Of a stretch of DNA of 64,000 nucleotides, positions 46,942 through 59,411 are shown in pieces. The position numbers were made by a program, and so were the translations under genes. The notes under the pieces are model-generated. The model was not told where the DNA came from. It ran no database searches and saw only the letters and a list, made by a program, of their open reading frames with translations. The DNA lies in assembly GCA_003508835.1 (NCBI GenBank), contig PUFA01000209.1:1901001-1965000 (forward strand), given 5' to 3'. Position 1 is the first letter of the stretch; every line of letters begins with the position of its first letter. This DNA comes from Eonycteris spelaea. Its lineage: Eukaryota > Chordata > Mammalia > Chiroptera > Pteropodidae.

Positions 46942-46970
46942 GTGGTGGTGGTGATGGTGATGATGATGGA
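46899..46970 (+). repeat. (GAT)n/(GGT)n microsatellite
   Basis: A trinucleotide repeat passing from GAC/GAT to pure GAT, then GGT and back to GAT. Probably variable in length. Confidence 0.95.
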
Positions 46971-46990
46971 AAGAAGTCAAAGAAAAAGAA

Positions 46991-47175
46991 CCAACATTTA
47001 TAGAATTCTTACTAGGTGCCAAGCATTAATCTAGGTGCTTTGTATATATAAACTCATTTCATCTCCACAATAAGCTTGGGAGGTGGGGAATATTATTATC
47101 CCTGTGTTACAGCTGCAGAAACTAAGGCAAGAGAGGTTAAATGATCTGAACAGGGCATGTGGATGGTAAATGGCC
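46991..47175 (-). repeat. MIR SINE, antisense
   Basis: ACCAACATTTATAGAATTCT (46991), 'aggtgccaagcattaatcta' and 'taaactcatttcatctccac' mark an antisense MIR. Confidence 0.8.
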
Positions 47176-49294
47176 ATGCTGGGATAGTAGCTATGGATGT
47201 TAATTACTTTAAGAAAAGGGTTATGTAAATCAAACTAGAAGAAAATGATATTATTTATTTAATTGTAATTAGAATCCTAGACTGTCTGGTCTGTAGGGGA
47301 TCTCAGGCATCATCTTCGTTATTTTACATGAAGCCTTGATATCCTAAATAGTGCCACTTAAAGTGCCTTAGGCTGTAAACTGCAGTCATTTGTGGCAACC
47401 TTGACTGGATCCACCCACCTCGGCCTCCCTCTCTTGATCTGGCTCTCACATGTCCATAATTGCTGCTTACAGATTCACTTTGGTGAATCCTCACTCCTGT
47501 GTCTATCCATCATGGAAATGCCAATGCCTGTGCCATGAGTTACGATTGCAGATGTTTTTAAAACTTCTAGTCCTTAAAGCATCAGAGTGGTTCTGAGGAG
47601 CTTTCCTCCAGTCTCTGCCTCATTTCATCTGGGTAAACCCGTAGTCAACTGTTCTGTCTGTTAGGCTAGAGAAGCCAGATGTGAGTGCCAGCACTTAGCG
47701 AAGAGTAAGCCCATAGAGTTTGGACTGTCCTTGCCTCACATACTTTCACCAATTTCCTACTGACAAGAGAGACAAGATATGAATGCATTTCCATGATGCC
47801 CATATAGGAGTTCCTGATAGAAGAAGGCAGTAGAGCATGTGATTTTGTGCCAACCATATGGTGATCAAGCCACATTCTCTTCGCAGTGAGTCAGTCCTAC
47901 TCAAGGCAGTGCACTCTATTCAGTCCCATGGAAACACTGAACGTTCAGCAGGCATATTCAAGTAGGACATAAAACATATTTCTGAATAGGCTTTTTTGAG
48001 AGTTACAGAGTTTAAAAGTATCTGTTAGCCTCTTGGCATGAACAGCCTCCATAATATGCAAATAAAGAGAGGAGAAGGAACTTCTACTTAATGGTGGCAG
48101 GTTAAAGCAGCATGCAGACAGCAAATTAAAATGTAAGGTTCCATAAGGCACCAAGAAGCAGGACACATAAAATGCCAAAATGAAATTTTCAAAAGAAATG
48201 ACTATAGACAAGTTGGTTCCATACTCCAAAGATATTCAAGTCAAAAGGGAATTTTATGAGAAATTCCTGTAGAAAACTGCCCTATGAGTCTCCTCACTCC
48301 TCTACCCCAAAGGTGAGAGAAGGAAAGATGTTTGTACCATGACCTCAAACCTAATGAGAGAAATTTTCTTAGCCTTGCATCAGATCACAACAATGATGCA
48401 TGGCTGACTGTACATGATGCTCGCCTGGAACTAAGGCCACAGCTCTGGGACCCTAAATGGGCTCAGTGTTGAGAAAATCTGCATGCTTAGAGTTTCTCAG
48501 GGCACATATAGTGTTTTCCATGGATCATGATGAGATAAGCAAGAGAGAGTCTAAAAGACATAATCTGTGTTGTACTGTCTAATAGGGCCATCCAATGTGA
48601 TGGAAGACTTAGCGAGAAGCTCTAGTGAAACAAGATTAGGGAATGAAGAAGGAGTTACCAAGTGGCCACTTGAATGCAAAAGAATGTGCATGGGTGAAGA
48701 AATAGTAGGTGGGAGAGGTCAGAGATATGGGAATGTTTGAAGAATTCTTGAATGCACCCTCTTTTATTAACTAGGTATTACTCAGAGAGCCCTGACATCA
48801 TATGAAAGAGACCTCATCTCAAAAGACAAAACTCCCTTCCTTGGACTTGTGGAAAGGGCAATCAGAAACCTCAGTACCCAACACGGGGTAGAAGGAGAGT
48901 GAGAAAATCTGAGCCAAAACGTCAACCAACAAAGGAAGATATAATATTATGAGCAACCAAGGCAAAGCAGGACTCAGTTGGGGGAGAAGAGAAATTTAAT
49001 GCTACGTTACTTGTAGTTTTTATTATTATATGAGACTCGATATCCTAATTACCAAACTAAGAGCATGTTAGCTATTTAAAGTGACCAAAATGCTGCTATT
49101 ACCTGAACATTTTGGGGTAATAGCTGGAATAGATCTGGTGAGAAGGAAAAGCTTTTCACACTGAATAAATTCTAAGGATGATGAGAGACAAAAAAAAAAT
49201 GTGCTTGATCACATACCATATGCCATGTTTGCCTGATTATACACATATTCACCTTGACTTCCTACCAAAGTGCTGCTAGAAAATAAGAAAATAA

Positions 49295-49349
49295 TGAGAG
49301 AGAGAGAGAGAGAGAGACAGAGACAGAGAGAGACAGAGAGATTGAGAGA
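49295..49349 (+). repeat. (GA)n-rich microsatellite
   Basis: GAGA repeats interrupted by GACAGA units. Confidence 0.92.
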
Positions 49350-49359
49350 AATTGAAATA

Positions 49360-49860
49360 GTTCGTATTGCTGCATTAAAAGATGCCACAAACTTAGTGGC
49401 TTAAAACAACACACATTTGTGATCGCACAGTTTCCATGAGTCAGGAGCCCAGGTACAGCTAGCTGGGTCCTTTGCTCAGGGTCTCACAAGAGTGTAACCA
49501 AGGTGTTAGCTAGGATGCATTTTTATCTGGAAGCTCGGCTGGGAAAGAATCCACTTCCAACTGATTCAGGTCATTGGTAGAGTTCATTTCCTTGCAGTTG
49601 TGGGAATGAGAAATTTGGATTTTTTTATGACAATTGGTTAGAGGCTACCTGAGACCCTTGAGACCACCTACACTTTCCTGTCACATGGGACTCTCCAACA
49701 TTGCCACTTATGTCATTAAGTCTGCAAGAAGAGTCTCTTACTCCAGTCTGCTTTTAAGACAGAGACGTATATAATACAAGGTAATTGGGGGAGAGACATC
49801 TCATAACATCTGTCATATTCTACTGCTAAAAGTCAGTCACAGGTCCCAGTCACACTCAAA
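49360..49860 (+). repeat. Interspersed repeat, copy 1 of an inverted pair
   Basis: The left end, CGTATTGCTGCATTAAAAGA followed by 'cttagtggcttaaaacaaca', is a recognised mammalian interspersed-repeat start. The right end reaches 'cagtcacaggtcccagtcac'. The family name is not certain to me. Its 49524-49751 part recurs in inverted orientation at 51501-51728. Confidence 0.7.
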
Positions 49861-49888
49861 GATATTATAGATGAAAATACACTCTCAA

Positions 49889-50220
49889 TTATGATCTGAA
49901 TATTTATGTCTCCCCCAAGTTCATAAGTTAATATCTAATCCCCAAGGTGATAGTAATAGGAGGTAAGGTCTATGGGAAGTACTTAGTTCATGAGGGTGGA
50001 GCCTTTGTGAATGGGATTAGTGTTCTTATAAGAGAGGCCCCACAGAGCTCCCTAGTCCCTTAAACCACATGAAGACACAAAGAGAATTTGGCAGTCTGCC
50101 ACCTGGAAGAGGGCCTTTATCTTGGACTTTCAGCTTCCAGAACTGTGAAAAATCAGTTTGTTTTTATAACACACCTATTCTATGGTATTTTGTTATAATG
50201 GCCTGGATAGACTAAGACAA
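49889..50220 (+). mobile_element. MST-type MaLR solo LTR
   Basis: It follows the MSTA/MSTB LTR consensus in order: 'ctgaatatttatgtctcccc' (about 49897), 'aggaggtaaggtctatggg' (about 49958), 'catgagggtggagcctttgtg' (49989), 'cagcttccagaactgtgaaa' (50130) and the end 'ctggatagactaagacaa'. No internal region follows. Confidence 0.8.
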
Positions 50221-51500
50221 TATCATTATGAAATTTCAGGTCACAGATTAAAAAGGAAGATCCAAAAAGCTGCAGAGAAGAAAAAATAGGTTTTACATAA
50301 GGTCTAAGTCAGAATATTATCAGAACTCTTTACAGCAATATCGCAAGTAGATAACAGTAGAGAAAGCCTTCAAAATGTTGAGAAGAGACATCCAAGAAGC
50401 AATTAAGTATGAGGAAGAATAAAGATATTTTCAGACACAAATATTATCAGTAAATTTTCTTGCAACGCTTTCTTTCCTAAAAGCTGTTGGGAAATGGACT
50501 TCACCAAATATGGTAATAAATCCAGAAAGAAGGAGGCTTGGGACCCCCAAAACAAAAGCTACACTAGAAGAGAGAGCTGAGGGAACTTCCAGAGTGGAGG
50601 TAAAGGAGTTGCTAGTCAAACAACAGCTGTGGGGCAGGTCCAAAATGGATACTCAGGGAGCTTGCTCAAGAAAATGAAAATAATAAGATATCTAATGTAT
50701 TCAAGTATTGCTTAAAGACATTTACATACTTGGGGGTGGTTGGATATGCATTTTTTATAAGAATACAGAGATGCAAGTTAAAAAAGTGTTAACATCAATA
50801 GAAACAAAATATTATGTAGAAAATTAAAAACAATGAACATACTACATAGCTCACCTATAAATAGCATATACAGCATAACAATAATATAAGATAATTTTGA
50901 CATAATGAAAATAACAATAATATAAGTATATTGGGAAGGTGTAGAATAGGAGGTATATTTTGAAGGATGGCAAAAGAAATCTAAATTTTCAGTCTTTGTT
51001 TTTGGAAATTAGTAAAACTGAGAAGTCAAGAAATAGTATAATCATGTTGTTTAGAAATATGAAATAATTATCAAAGAATAAATCAGTTAAAAGAGATCAT
51101 CTCTGAGAAATAGGGAATTATTGTTACTCAGCTCTTGAAACTACATCCATGTAACTACGGTTAAATATAAATAAATGTGTATGTGTGTAAATTGGAGAGA
51201 GCATGGGGTTTCCTGAAGTTGGAACTCCCATTGATTTCATTTGCTTGAAATTGTAGGCCACACTGCTTTCTAAGCATATTTGGCTTCCATCAGCTGCTTC
51301 AGGTCTTTGAGATGCCTATGAGACCTCCAATTTGAGATGTTAAGTTGGCAACTGGGTATACAATCTATTATTGGTCAAGAGAAGACCTGGTCTAGAGATA
51401 CACTCTTAGGGTCATTATGCTTTTAACAACAGAATATGACAAAAGTTATAGGCTGTCCCTGCCCCAATTACCTTGTGTTATATATGTCTCTGTATTATGG

Positions 51501-51728
51501 GCAGACTGGAGTAAGAGACTCTTCTTGCAGGCTTAATGATATAAGTGGCCATGTTGGAGAATCCCATGTGACAGGAAAGTGTAGGTGGCCTCAGGAGTTT
51601 CAGGTAGCCTCTAGCCAATAGTCATCACAAATCCAAGTTTCTCATTCTCACAACTGCAAGGAAATGAACTCTGCCAACGACCTAAATGAGTTGGAAGTGG
51701 ATTCTTTCCCAGTTCCGCTTCCAGATTA
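51501..51728 (-). repeat. Interspersed repeat, copy 2 of an inverted pair
   Basis: The reverse complement of this 228-base stretch aligns to 49524-49751 over its full length with no large gaps, at roughly 88-90% identity by eye. Both ends include CACATGGGA and 'cactttcctgtcac' in matching positions. Confidence 0.8.
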
Positions 51729-53174
51729 AAGAGGTGGTACTTAAAGCCATGGGACCAGATATTATCTACCGAATCCAACAGGAAGTAAGGTGGTCCAAGC
51801 ACTGAGCTAGGGAACCCCATCATCTAGAGGTAGGGAGAGAAGAGGATCCAGTAAAGGAGAATGAGAAGGAGCAGCCTGTGAAATAAGTGGGAAACCAAGA
51901 GAATGTGGTGTCCCAGAAGCTAAGAGGAGCATTTTAAGAAGGACTTCAAGGATAGCGACTGGGTTGAATACTGCTGAGAGGCAGGGAAGATAAAGTTCTC
52001 AACTTGCTATCTCAGTTTGAAATGTGAAGATCATAGATGTATGAATATAATAGGCACTCAGCAAGAAATCTCACTGTTGGAAAGTTTCACAATAGAATGG
52101 AATCATGTTTAGACTTTGCCTGGCCTTTTATCAACAAGCTCTTCCAGATCTGTAACTAAGTATTTTAGAAAGATTAATTTCAAGTTTTTCTCATGCTTCC
52201 AGAACAAATAAAGAGGCTAATAATCAATCTACAGCATCTAGATTGTTTTTCAGACTGATGCAGATTTCAGTAAAAGCCCCAAATCTATTTCCTTCCAAAT
52301 GATTCTTAAATGGAAAGACAATTTGTCTTTTGTTAGAAGGCAGCAGGACTGTGTTGTACTTACTTTTATCAAACTTCAGGGGGCGTACTCTGACCAAAAA
52401 ACAAATCTTGGACAAATTTCTCCATGCTTAAACATACCTGAGATCCACTCTGAAATCTGGGGTTTTGCAACATGTTTTAATCGAACTATTCTAGTTCCAG
52501 CTGTGTTTTGGATAGTGAAGAAGAAGAAAAAAATAACCTTTAGAGAGCGAAGAACATAATGCCTCTGTTTTGGGACAGCAAACAATACCTCTGTTTCCTG
52601 GGTTTTTGCCCAGGGGTGCTAGTGAACAGTGAAGGCTGTTTCTAAGCAATGCAGGCATTAGCCTGGGATTTCTACCTGCTAGAAAAACAGTGTTCTATTT
52701 ACATTTCAGTGGCATTAACGGGCTATACTTTGGGTACTTTGGTTAATTCAAGTACATGGTGCAAAACAGATCGGGAGCATTCTGGGTTTTTTGGATTCAT
52801 CTCTTACTTTGGGAGGAAATAGTTTGGTAAATTTTTTCACAGTTTTGTCATCCACAGGCCACATTTCAATGGCTGAGTTACCCAAACTCTTTACAGATTT
52901 CATTTTGTACCCAAGGTCTTAAGGGTAGAGGGAACAAAACAAAACAAACAAACAACAAATGAACAAACAAACATAACATGGTGACCACATTTAGAGCAGC
53001 GACTCACTATGCTCTCAAAGGTCATCAGGAAAGATCAGGGCTGCTTGCACTTTGCTCCTCAGCCCTCACCCTGTGGCCCAAGGCTTGCCTTAGCACACAG
53101 CGTGATTTGAAGAGAAGAGTAGGAGAGGAAACAGATTATTGATTCCTTCAATGTTGTAGTTTCTGTGTGAGATT

Positions 53175-53300
53175 CGGTGTAGATTGCCTCCTTTGATCCT
53201 TGAAACAACAGAGTAAGTTGCGTATTATTTGCCCCTTCTGTAGATAAGGAAGTCGGGGCTCAGAGAGTTTGGGTGACCTGCCTATGGAGAGAATGAACAA
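53175..53300 (-). repeat. MIR fragment, antisense
   Basis: 'tcctttgatccttgaaacaac' (about 53190) and 'tctgtagataaggaagtcgg' (about 53238) match antisense MIR. Confidence 0.65.
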
Positions 53301-54454
53301 GAGGGAGGGACATCTGCTCCAAAGTGTTCCACTCTGCCTCACTTTCCTTGTTCAAAAAAGGCTGTAGCCTCACTCCCCACAAGCAGCAACAGTTCCTGAT
53401 TATTTCATGAATAGAGATCTATCCCTTCGGGATAAATATTGGACTCTATGCTGCCTTTTAAAAGGATGCCATTCCTAACATGTTATTTTACTACAGATTC
53501 TCCTGATAACCTGGGAAGGTGGGGGGAAGGGCTGGAACTTGAGAAAAGAATGAAAACGATAAGTGATAGAAGAGCCCCAGAGTTCATTGATTACTACAAA
53601 TTCCCCCAGAATTGGTTTGTATTTTACTTGGCTTGATCCTGGCGTGGTGGGCCCAGATAGCTTCCTACAGGGCTGGTGTGGAGGGTTCTTTCTGGATGGA
53701 GTTCTGGGAGGCCTGTCCTCCAGCTTGCCTCAGTCTTTTCTTTGCATTTCAGTTTCTCATCAGTAAAACCATAGATCTGCATTCATTGGATAAGCTCAGA
53801 GATCCCTTCCAGTTCTGACTTTCTCTGATTCTGTGTCTCTTCATAGGTAACACCCTGGGAGAAGAGAAATTTATCACCATAGAGTACCAGCCCAAGTGAA
53901 TTTGGCAAGACCTTATCTTGCTGGGTAGGAATCATAGATAAAACATTGCCAACAGCTACATTAATGCCAACCAACTGGGAGGCAACACCCTTTTGGAATT
54001 CTGACCTGATGCTTAAAACCAGAGCAGAGGAATGCCCCAGTGTGATGTGCTGCCAAGGGACACATTGCTTTTATGGATAAGGTTTCCTGATTCTTAGATC
54101 TCAGCCATGTCCCCCAACAGGGCATGGGCAAGGCAGCTGTAAATTTCATGACAACACACAGATGGTTGTCATTGCCAAGGACAACTCTTTGAGGTATGAG
54201 AGCTTTGTCTGGCTCTGGTGATAATAAGACTTTGTTTTGCTAAAGTAGGCTGGGTAGGGGAGCTTGCCCCACCTGTCCTCTATTTCGCCTGATTGTGGGA
54301 AATATTATACAGCCTCCCTCTCCATCAATTTTAAAAGGAATAAAAAAGAAATCATATTAACGGAGTTGCTTCCAAAATTTATGTTGATAATTGTTTACAC
54401 ATTAAAGTCTGCACAACATGACATGCTCATGCCTTGCTTTCTTTTCGATTAGAG

Positions 54455-54643
54455 CAGTGATTCTCCAAGTGTATCTGTTCCCCAACTGGAAGCATCAGCC
54501 TGACCTGCAACTTGTTGAAAGGCCAATTCTTGGGCCCCAGCTCAGACCTCCTAAGTGAGAAATGCAGGAGTGGGGCCCAGGACTTCCCGTTTTCATAGGT
54601 CCTCTAGATGACTCTGACGCATGCTCAAATTTGAGAACCACTG
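54455..54643 (+). mobile_element. MER5A hAT element, full length
   Basis: It begins CAGTGATTCTCCAAGTG and ends TTTGAGAACCACTG, so the ends form an inverted repeat. The interior includes GGGCCCCAGCTCAGACCTCC (54532) and GTGGGGCCCAGGACTTCC, the MER5A core. Confidence 0.85.
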
Positions 54644-55129
54644 ACTTAGATAAACTCAGAGAGGGAATGTTCCAGACTGAGGGTGAAGATTCGGATCAGC
54701 AGGCTCTGCCCTCCCCCCGCTCCCCCCCTCCTTATTCAGGAGGGTGGAGAAGGGTGGGAGTGAGGACTTTCTTCAGTTTCACTTTCTATTGCCAGCACTT
54801 TTGTGAGTCTCAGGAATCAAGAAAGTCTATATAATAGTGAGCAGGGAAGTGTTTAAAGCTGGATGGCAGTAATATATATAACTGTTAAGAAAGAAAGAGT
54901 TTGAAGCCTAGCTTTAACATTTACTAAATGTTTTAGGTTGGTTATATTACCAAATCTTAGTTCATCTGTAAGCAAAGTTATTGTTGGGAGAACATGAGAG
55001 AAGCGTGGAAATTCTTAGCATACTGCCTAGTGTTTGGTAAGTGTCCAACAAATGGGAGCCAATAATAACATTAATAATGTAAATAATGAAGCATGAATTC
55101 TATATGACATTGTTATTATTTTAAAGCAG

Positions 55130-55320
55130 TGGACTTAGAGGAAAGACACAATCTTTAGGGACAAGAGTTCAAATCTTGGTGCTGCTGCTGACTGCCTTGG
55201 ACAGGCTATCTTATCTCTCTGAAATTGTAAAATGGGAAAAATGACGATCACCTCACAGAGTCATTGGGAAGTGAGTTAAACAGCTTGCTTAGTGCCTGAA
55301 TATTATAGGTGTTCAATACA
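55130..55320 (+). repeat. MIR SINE, sense
   Basis: 'gacaagagttcaaatcttgg' (about 55160), 'gaaattgtaaaatgggaaaa' (about 55221) and 'gtgcctgaatattataggtg' show the MIR layout. Confidence 0.75.
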
Positions 55321-56119
55321 TTATTTTTCTTCATCTTTTTCAGTGGGAAAATAAACCCACATTTTCAAGAGTATGAAAGTCAGTGTGCTAGGGATTTAAT
55401 TAAGCAAAACATTTGTATTGGAACATTTTATCTGGATGGCTTAGAAAATACCCGTGTAAAGGGAAGGATAAGGACTATAGGTGGCTGTGAAGGAGAGAGG
55501 TGCCCCTGATGTCCGTTTCTCTTTCTTGTTCATTATCCTATAGAAAAGTTTAACGACTTTAGACAAGTAGAAAGAAAAATAGCCCAGACAAAAGAAGTGT
55601 TTTAAAAAGAATACCAATTTAAACAAACAAATAAATAAAACAAAAGGAAGAGTACTGAACAGTTACCAATTAAAAGAAATTTCTAATGATATTTTCCTTA
55701 TTAGTATAAAATGAACTTTGAAGTATATCAAAAATCATTACTATAACTTCTACTTCGGACATTTCCAGATGCACAGCAGTCTCAGGTTTGTAAATTACAA
55801 TCCCTTTCCGACCTCTCCCTTCCTCTGCCTTTTGCTTTTTTTACGTTACGGAAGACCACCCACCAGCCTGAGATGTCTTTTTCCGGCCTCTCTTCCTTTT
55901 CCCTGCCCCGCCACTTGTGTGTATCCATTTCCTCTTCCTGGCCTTGTAGGTGCTGGGAGAAGTTATGTAAGTACAGTAATATGCAATTGATTGAGTGTTT
56001 AAATGAATCGAAGTTTAAGTTCCAAGTATAAGCATTAGATGTATAGGAGTGTGACGATGAGCTAGTGAGATTCCCCAAAAGGAATTTTAGCTTATGTTTA
56101 TTTATGCATTTGAGGAAGT

Positions 56120-56352
56120 TCAGTACGGTGGCCAGAAGTAGAGAATCCAGAATCCACTTCTGCATTATAGTTTAACTGAGCCATATGTCCTCCAGCAAGT
56201 GATTGAGTCCCTCCAAGGCCTCAATTTTCTCAACAGTAATAAGGAGGCAGTGATAGCACCTGCCCACAGAGTTGTTACAAGAATTAAATGAGGTAGGTTA
56301 TGGAGCAAATTTCCTGGAACATAGTATGTGCTCAATATGTGTTAGCTATTAT
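56120..56352 (+). repeat. MIR SINE, sense
   Basis: 'ggcctcaattttctcaacag' (56218), 'gaattaaatgaggtaggtta' (56281) and 'ggaacatagtatgtgctcaa' (56316) mark a sense MIR. Confidence 0.75.
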
Positions 56353-57394
56353 TACTTTTGTTTTCCTCACTTTTGTTTTATTATAAATATAAAAATATAT
56401 GAGAAAATGAATTTTTTCCTTTATTACACTTTTGCCTACCCCCACTGAGAAAAAGTCATTGAACGCTCGAAACATACCTTTCAAGACTTTATCCTGCCAC
56501 ACAAATGGGACCCACTTTGTATATGTATGTATTCTCCCTTGAAAGCTTATATTTGATGTTTATTTCAAAAAACTTCACAAAAGAAATGTGCAAATCTTCC
56601 ATGAGACTGAACCAGGTATGAAACGCAGAGGGAACAGATCTCATAACTTGAGAGCTTTGGAGTTATACCTAATTTTCAAAATAAAAACTTCCTGGTTCTA
56701 TGTGGCTACTTCTAGACAGAAAAGAAAAAAGGGGGGATATGTATGTATGTTATTTTCTCAAAAAATTTACACCCTTCTCAAAGCTGCTGATATCGTCATT
56801 ATAGCGATATTTAGAAGATTCTGATGCTGGCCTTGAAGGTGACCCCAAGAGAAATGTTAACTCCGCACACACATAGTCCTCCCTGCCCCTCCTCCCATCT
56901 CTCTGCCAGCTCAGTAGTGCTTTTAAGTCTGAAGTCAAAGTATTAACTCTGAGATTCTCCTTCCAGTGCAGTCAATAAATCCAGCTTCATGTGCAAAAAT
57001 ACACAGAAGACACAGATATGGACAATGAGCAATTTGGTTCAAGATCTGACATTGTCTGTCCCTCGTCAAGGACAAGAAACTTGAATTCCAGCTTTTCCTT
57101 TGCAAAGGCTTCTTCCTTGTAAACGAAAGTACATTATAACATATGGTTCTTATAATGGTCCCAAGCGGAGGAGTGGTAGAAAGAGTCCCAGAGGTAGAGT
57201 TCATACATATCACTGTAACTATAGCGCTGGCTCCTGGTTGAACATTTGCACAGGTACAGGTACATATTCCTTGTGCTATCACTGACTGAATGTTCACATT
57301 TATCATCTCTCCTTGTCTAGAAAGAGTCTACTCAAGGCACATCTTATTACAAATCAATGCTTTACACTCAACAAATCTTCTATTACAAATCTTC

Positions 57395-57565
57395 TGTGTC
57401 CCAGTTACATATCTCGGTACTAGATTTTTACACAGAGAATATCACTTAGTCCTTCTAATTACCCTCTCAGTTCCACAGGTTAAGGAACAGAGGTCAAATT
57501 CACTTAGAAAGTGACAAAAATGAGATTTAATCCCAGGACTCTCCACTCTAAAGCCCATGTTATTT
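57395..57565 (-). repeat. MIR fragment, antisense
   Basis: 'cttctaattaccctctcag' (about 57453) and 'gagatttaatcccaggactc' (about 57522) match the reverse complement of MIR. Confidence 0.55.
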
Positions 57566-58063
57566 CTGCTACAAAAGCTACTCAAGACCCAAGAATCACT
57601 GAAAGGCTGCTGAGGGAGAGATTACCAAGATGCCTTCTGGTATCTACATTCTACTTTGGTTAATGTCTTCCTATCAGCCTATTAATTTAGTCCTAGCAAG
57701 AAATGTCACTGTTTAGTTACGAAAATACTGGCCACAGAGCTCATGGTTAATGGTTATGTTCTTCGAAGGCTGTGCAGCTATTTCAGATGCCAGGGGCTAC
57801 AATTCCTGCTTCCTCAACCTTAACTCCCACATCTATGGACAGACAAGAATGTCAAGGAGGCTAAATAACCTCCTAGAAGGGAGAAGACACATTCTCAGGA
57901 AGCCAGGCTTCCAGGCTGAATTTTGTGAATGGTAAGGTAACTGCTGTCCTTTCTCCCACAATGGAGAAATCAAAATGCAGGTTACAGGAGAATCCCCTAG
58001 GAATTTCTTCACTTTCATTCTCAACACATCTCCAGGGAAAAATGGGAAAAGGGAGACCTGTCT

Positions 58064-58066
<3 letters not shown>

Positions 58067-58110
<44 letters not shown>
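58067..58110 (+). repeat. (AC)n microsatellite
   Basis: A pure AC repeat of about 22 units. Confidence 0.97.
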
Positions 58111-58112
<2 letters not shown>

Positions 58113-59089
58113 ATGCCAAACAAATAAGTAAAAACATTTATTGGCTTTTGGAAAGCATAAAGGCACAAGGGGGCAATAATGGAAAAAGGGAGAGAAAAGG
58201 AAATAATTTATATTCCTAGTGCTACTGAGAGCATGTCTTGAAGAAATTAAAAAAGATTTTATATTCCTAGAATGAAAAAAAAGTGCAGACACTAAGGATT
58301 ACTGCATGGAAGACATTGACCTTCCTTTTCTCCTGAAGAGCTAGAGACCACATAAGAAAAAAGACATGTGTACTGGGGAGAATCTCTCTAATTTCTTCTA
58401 TTTGTCTGAAGTAAAAAAGGTCAAGGTGGAAGAAGTAGAAAGCTTGAAAGTGCCATTTTCAAAAAACAAGTGAATATCACTGCTACTCTTAGTTGTAGAA
58501 AAAGGAATAAAACATACTATTCTTTTCATTTTCATCATGTAAAATGACAGCCTTAACTCATTCCATATTTTCTTAGAACATGTCCTCCTCTTAAATATGT
58601 ACTATAAATCCTGGGACAGATCCTTTTTTTTGTATTTAGTTGAAGCTAAATCAAGGGATTTGACTAGATTTGAAGCCATTATGCACAATACACTCTACCA
58701 CACATACTCAATCTTCAGAGTGCACAGATGAGACAAGCGAAATAAATACCTGGCTTGTTTGTAAAGGGCTGAACACTTCTGTGACCTTTTCAAATGTTGG
58801 TAGTCATGCAAACTTTGGAATGAGCAATCCCACTTCATGCTTCTAGGCCTGGGCAAGTGGCAGATCAGCTTAGAAAAAAAACATTTACCCTCACACACTT
58901 CTGAAGGGAAGAGAACATTCCTTGAGTTCTTTCACCTTTACTCTAATGAGGAAATGGGCCTGTATTTTTAGCAAACACCACTGGAGACCAACTCATTCAG
59001 GAAAACAAACATAATATTAGCTCTGCCGGTCTCTGAAATGGTTTTATTGGAAGTATATAAGCCTGGGTCTCAGTTGGAGCCTTTTCAGA

Positions 59090-59225
59090 TTCATTCATCT
59101 ACTCAACAAGAATCTATTGGGTGCCTACTAATGGGCCAGGCACTGGTCTAGGTATTGGGAATATAGTGGTGAACAAGATGAAACAGGCAGATGAGGTTTC
59201 TGCCCATTCGGAACCTATGTGTCTC
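59090..59225 (-). repeat. L2 3' fragment, antisense
   Basis: 'tcattcatctactcaacaag' is followed by 'gggccaggcactggtctagg' (59133) and 'gtgaacaagatgaaacagg', matching antisense L2. Confidence 0.7.
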
Positions 59226-59382
59226 TCATCCATCATGCATTCTCACTTGGTTACAAAATCATCACAGGGCTACAACTTTTAGCTTGCCTGGTTAGTCTCT
59301 TCTTACTCTCTCCTAACCTATTCTACCTTGTAAGGTGGAATTTTTATTGCTTTGGAATACTTAGGTCCTGTTAATGAAAGAA

Positions 59383-59411
59383 CAGACAGACAGACAGACA
59401 GACAGACAGAA
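59383..59411 (+). repeat. (GACA)n microsatellite
   Basis: About seven CAGA units. Confidence 0.95.

Noticed and set aside
53961..54149. Short ORFs near 53440-54450 as a processed gene copy
   Set aside because: No poly(A) tail, target-site duplication or protein similarity was found.
58067..58110. CRISPR-like or minisatellite array
   Set aside because: It is a plain dinucleotide microsatellite without spacers, as are the similar runs at 16061 and 62367.
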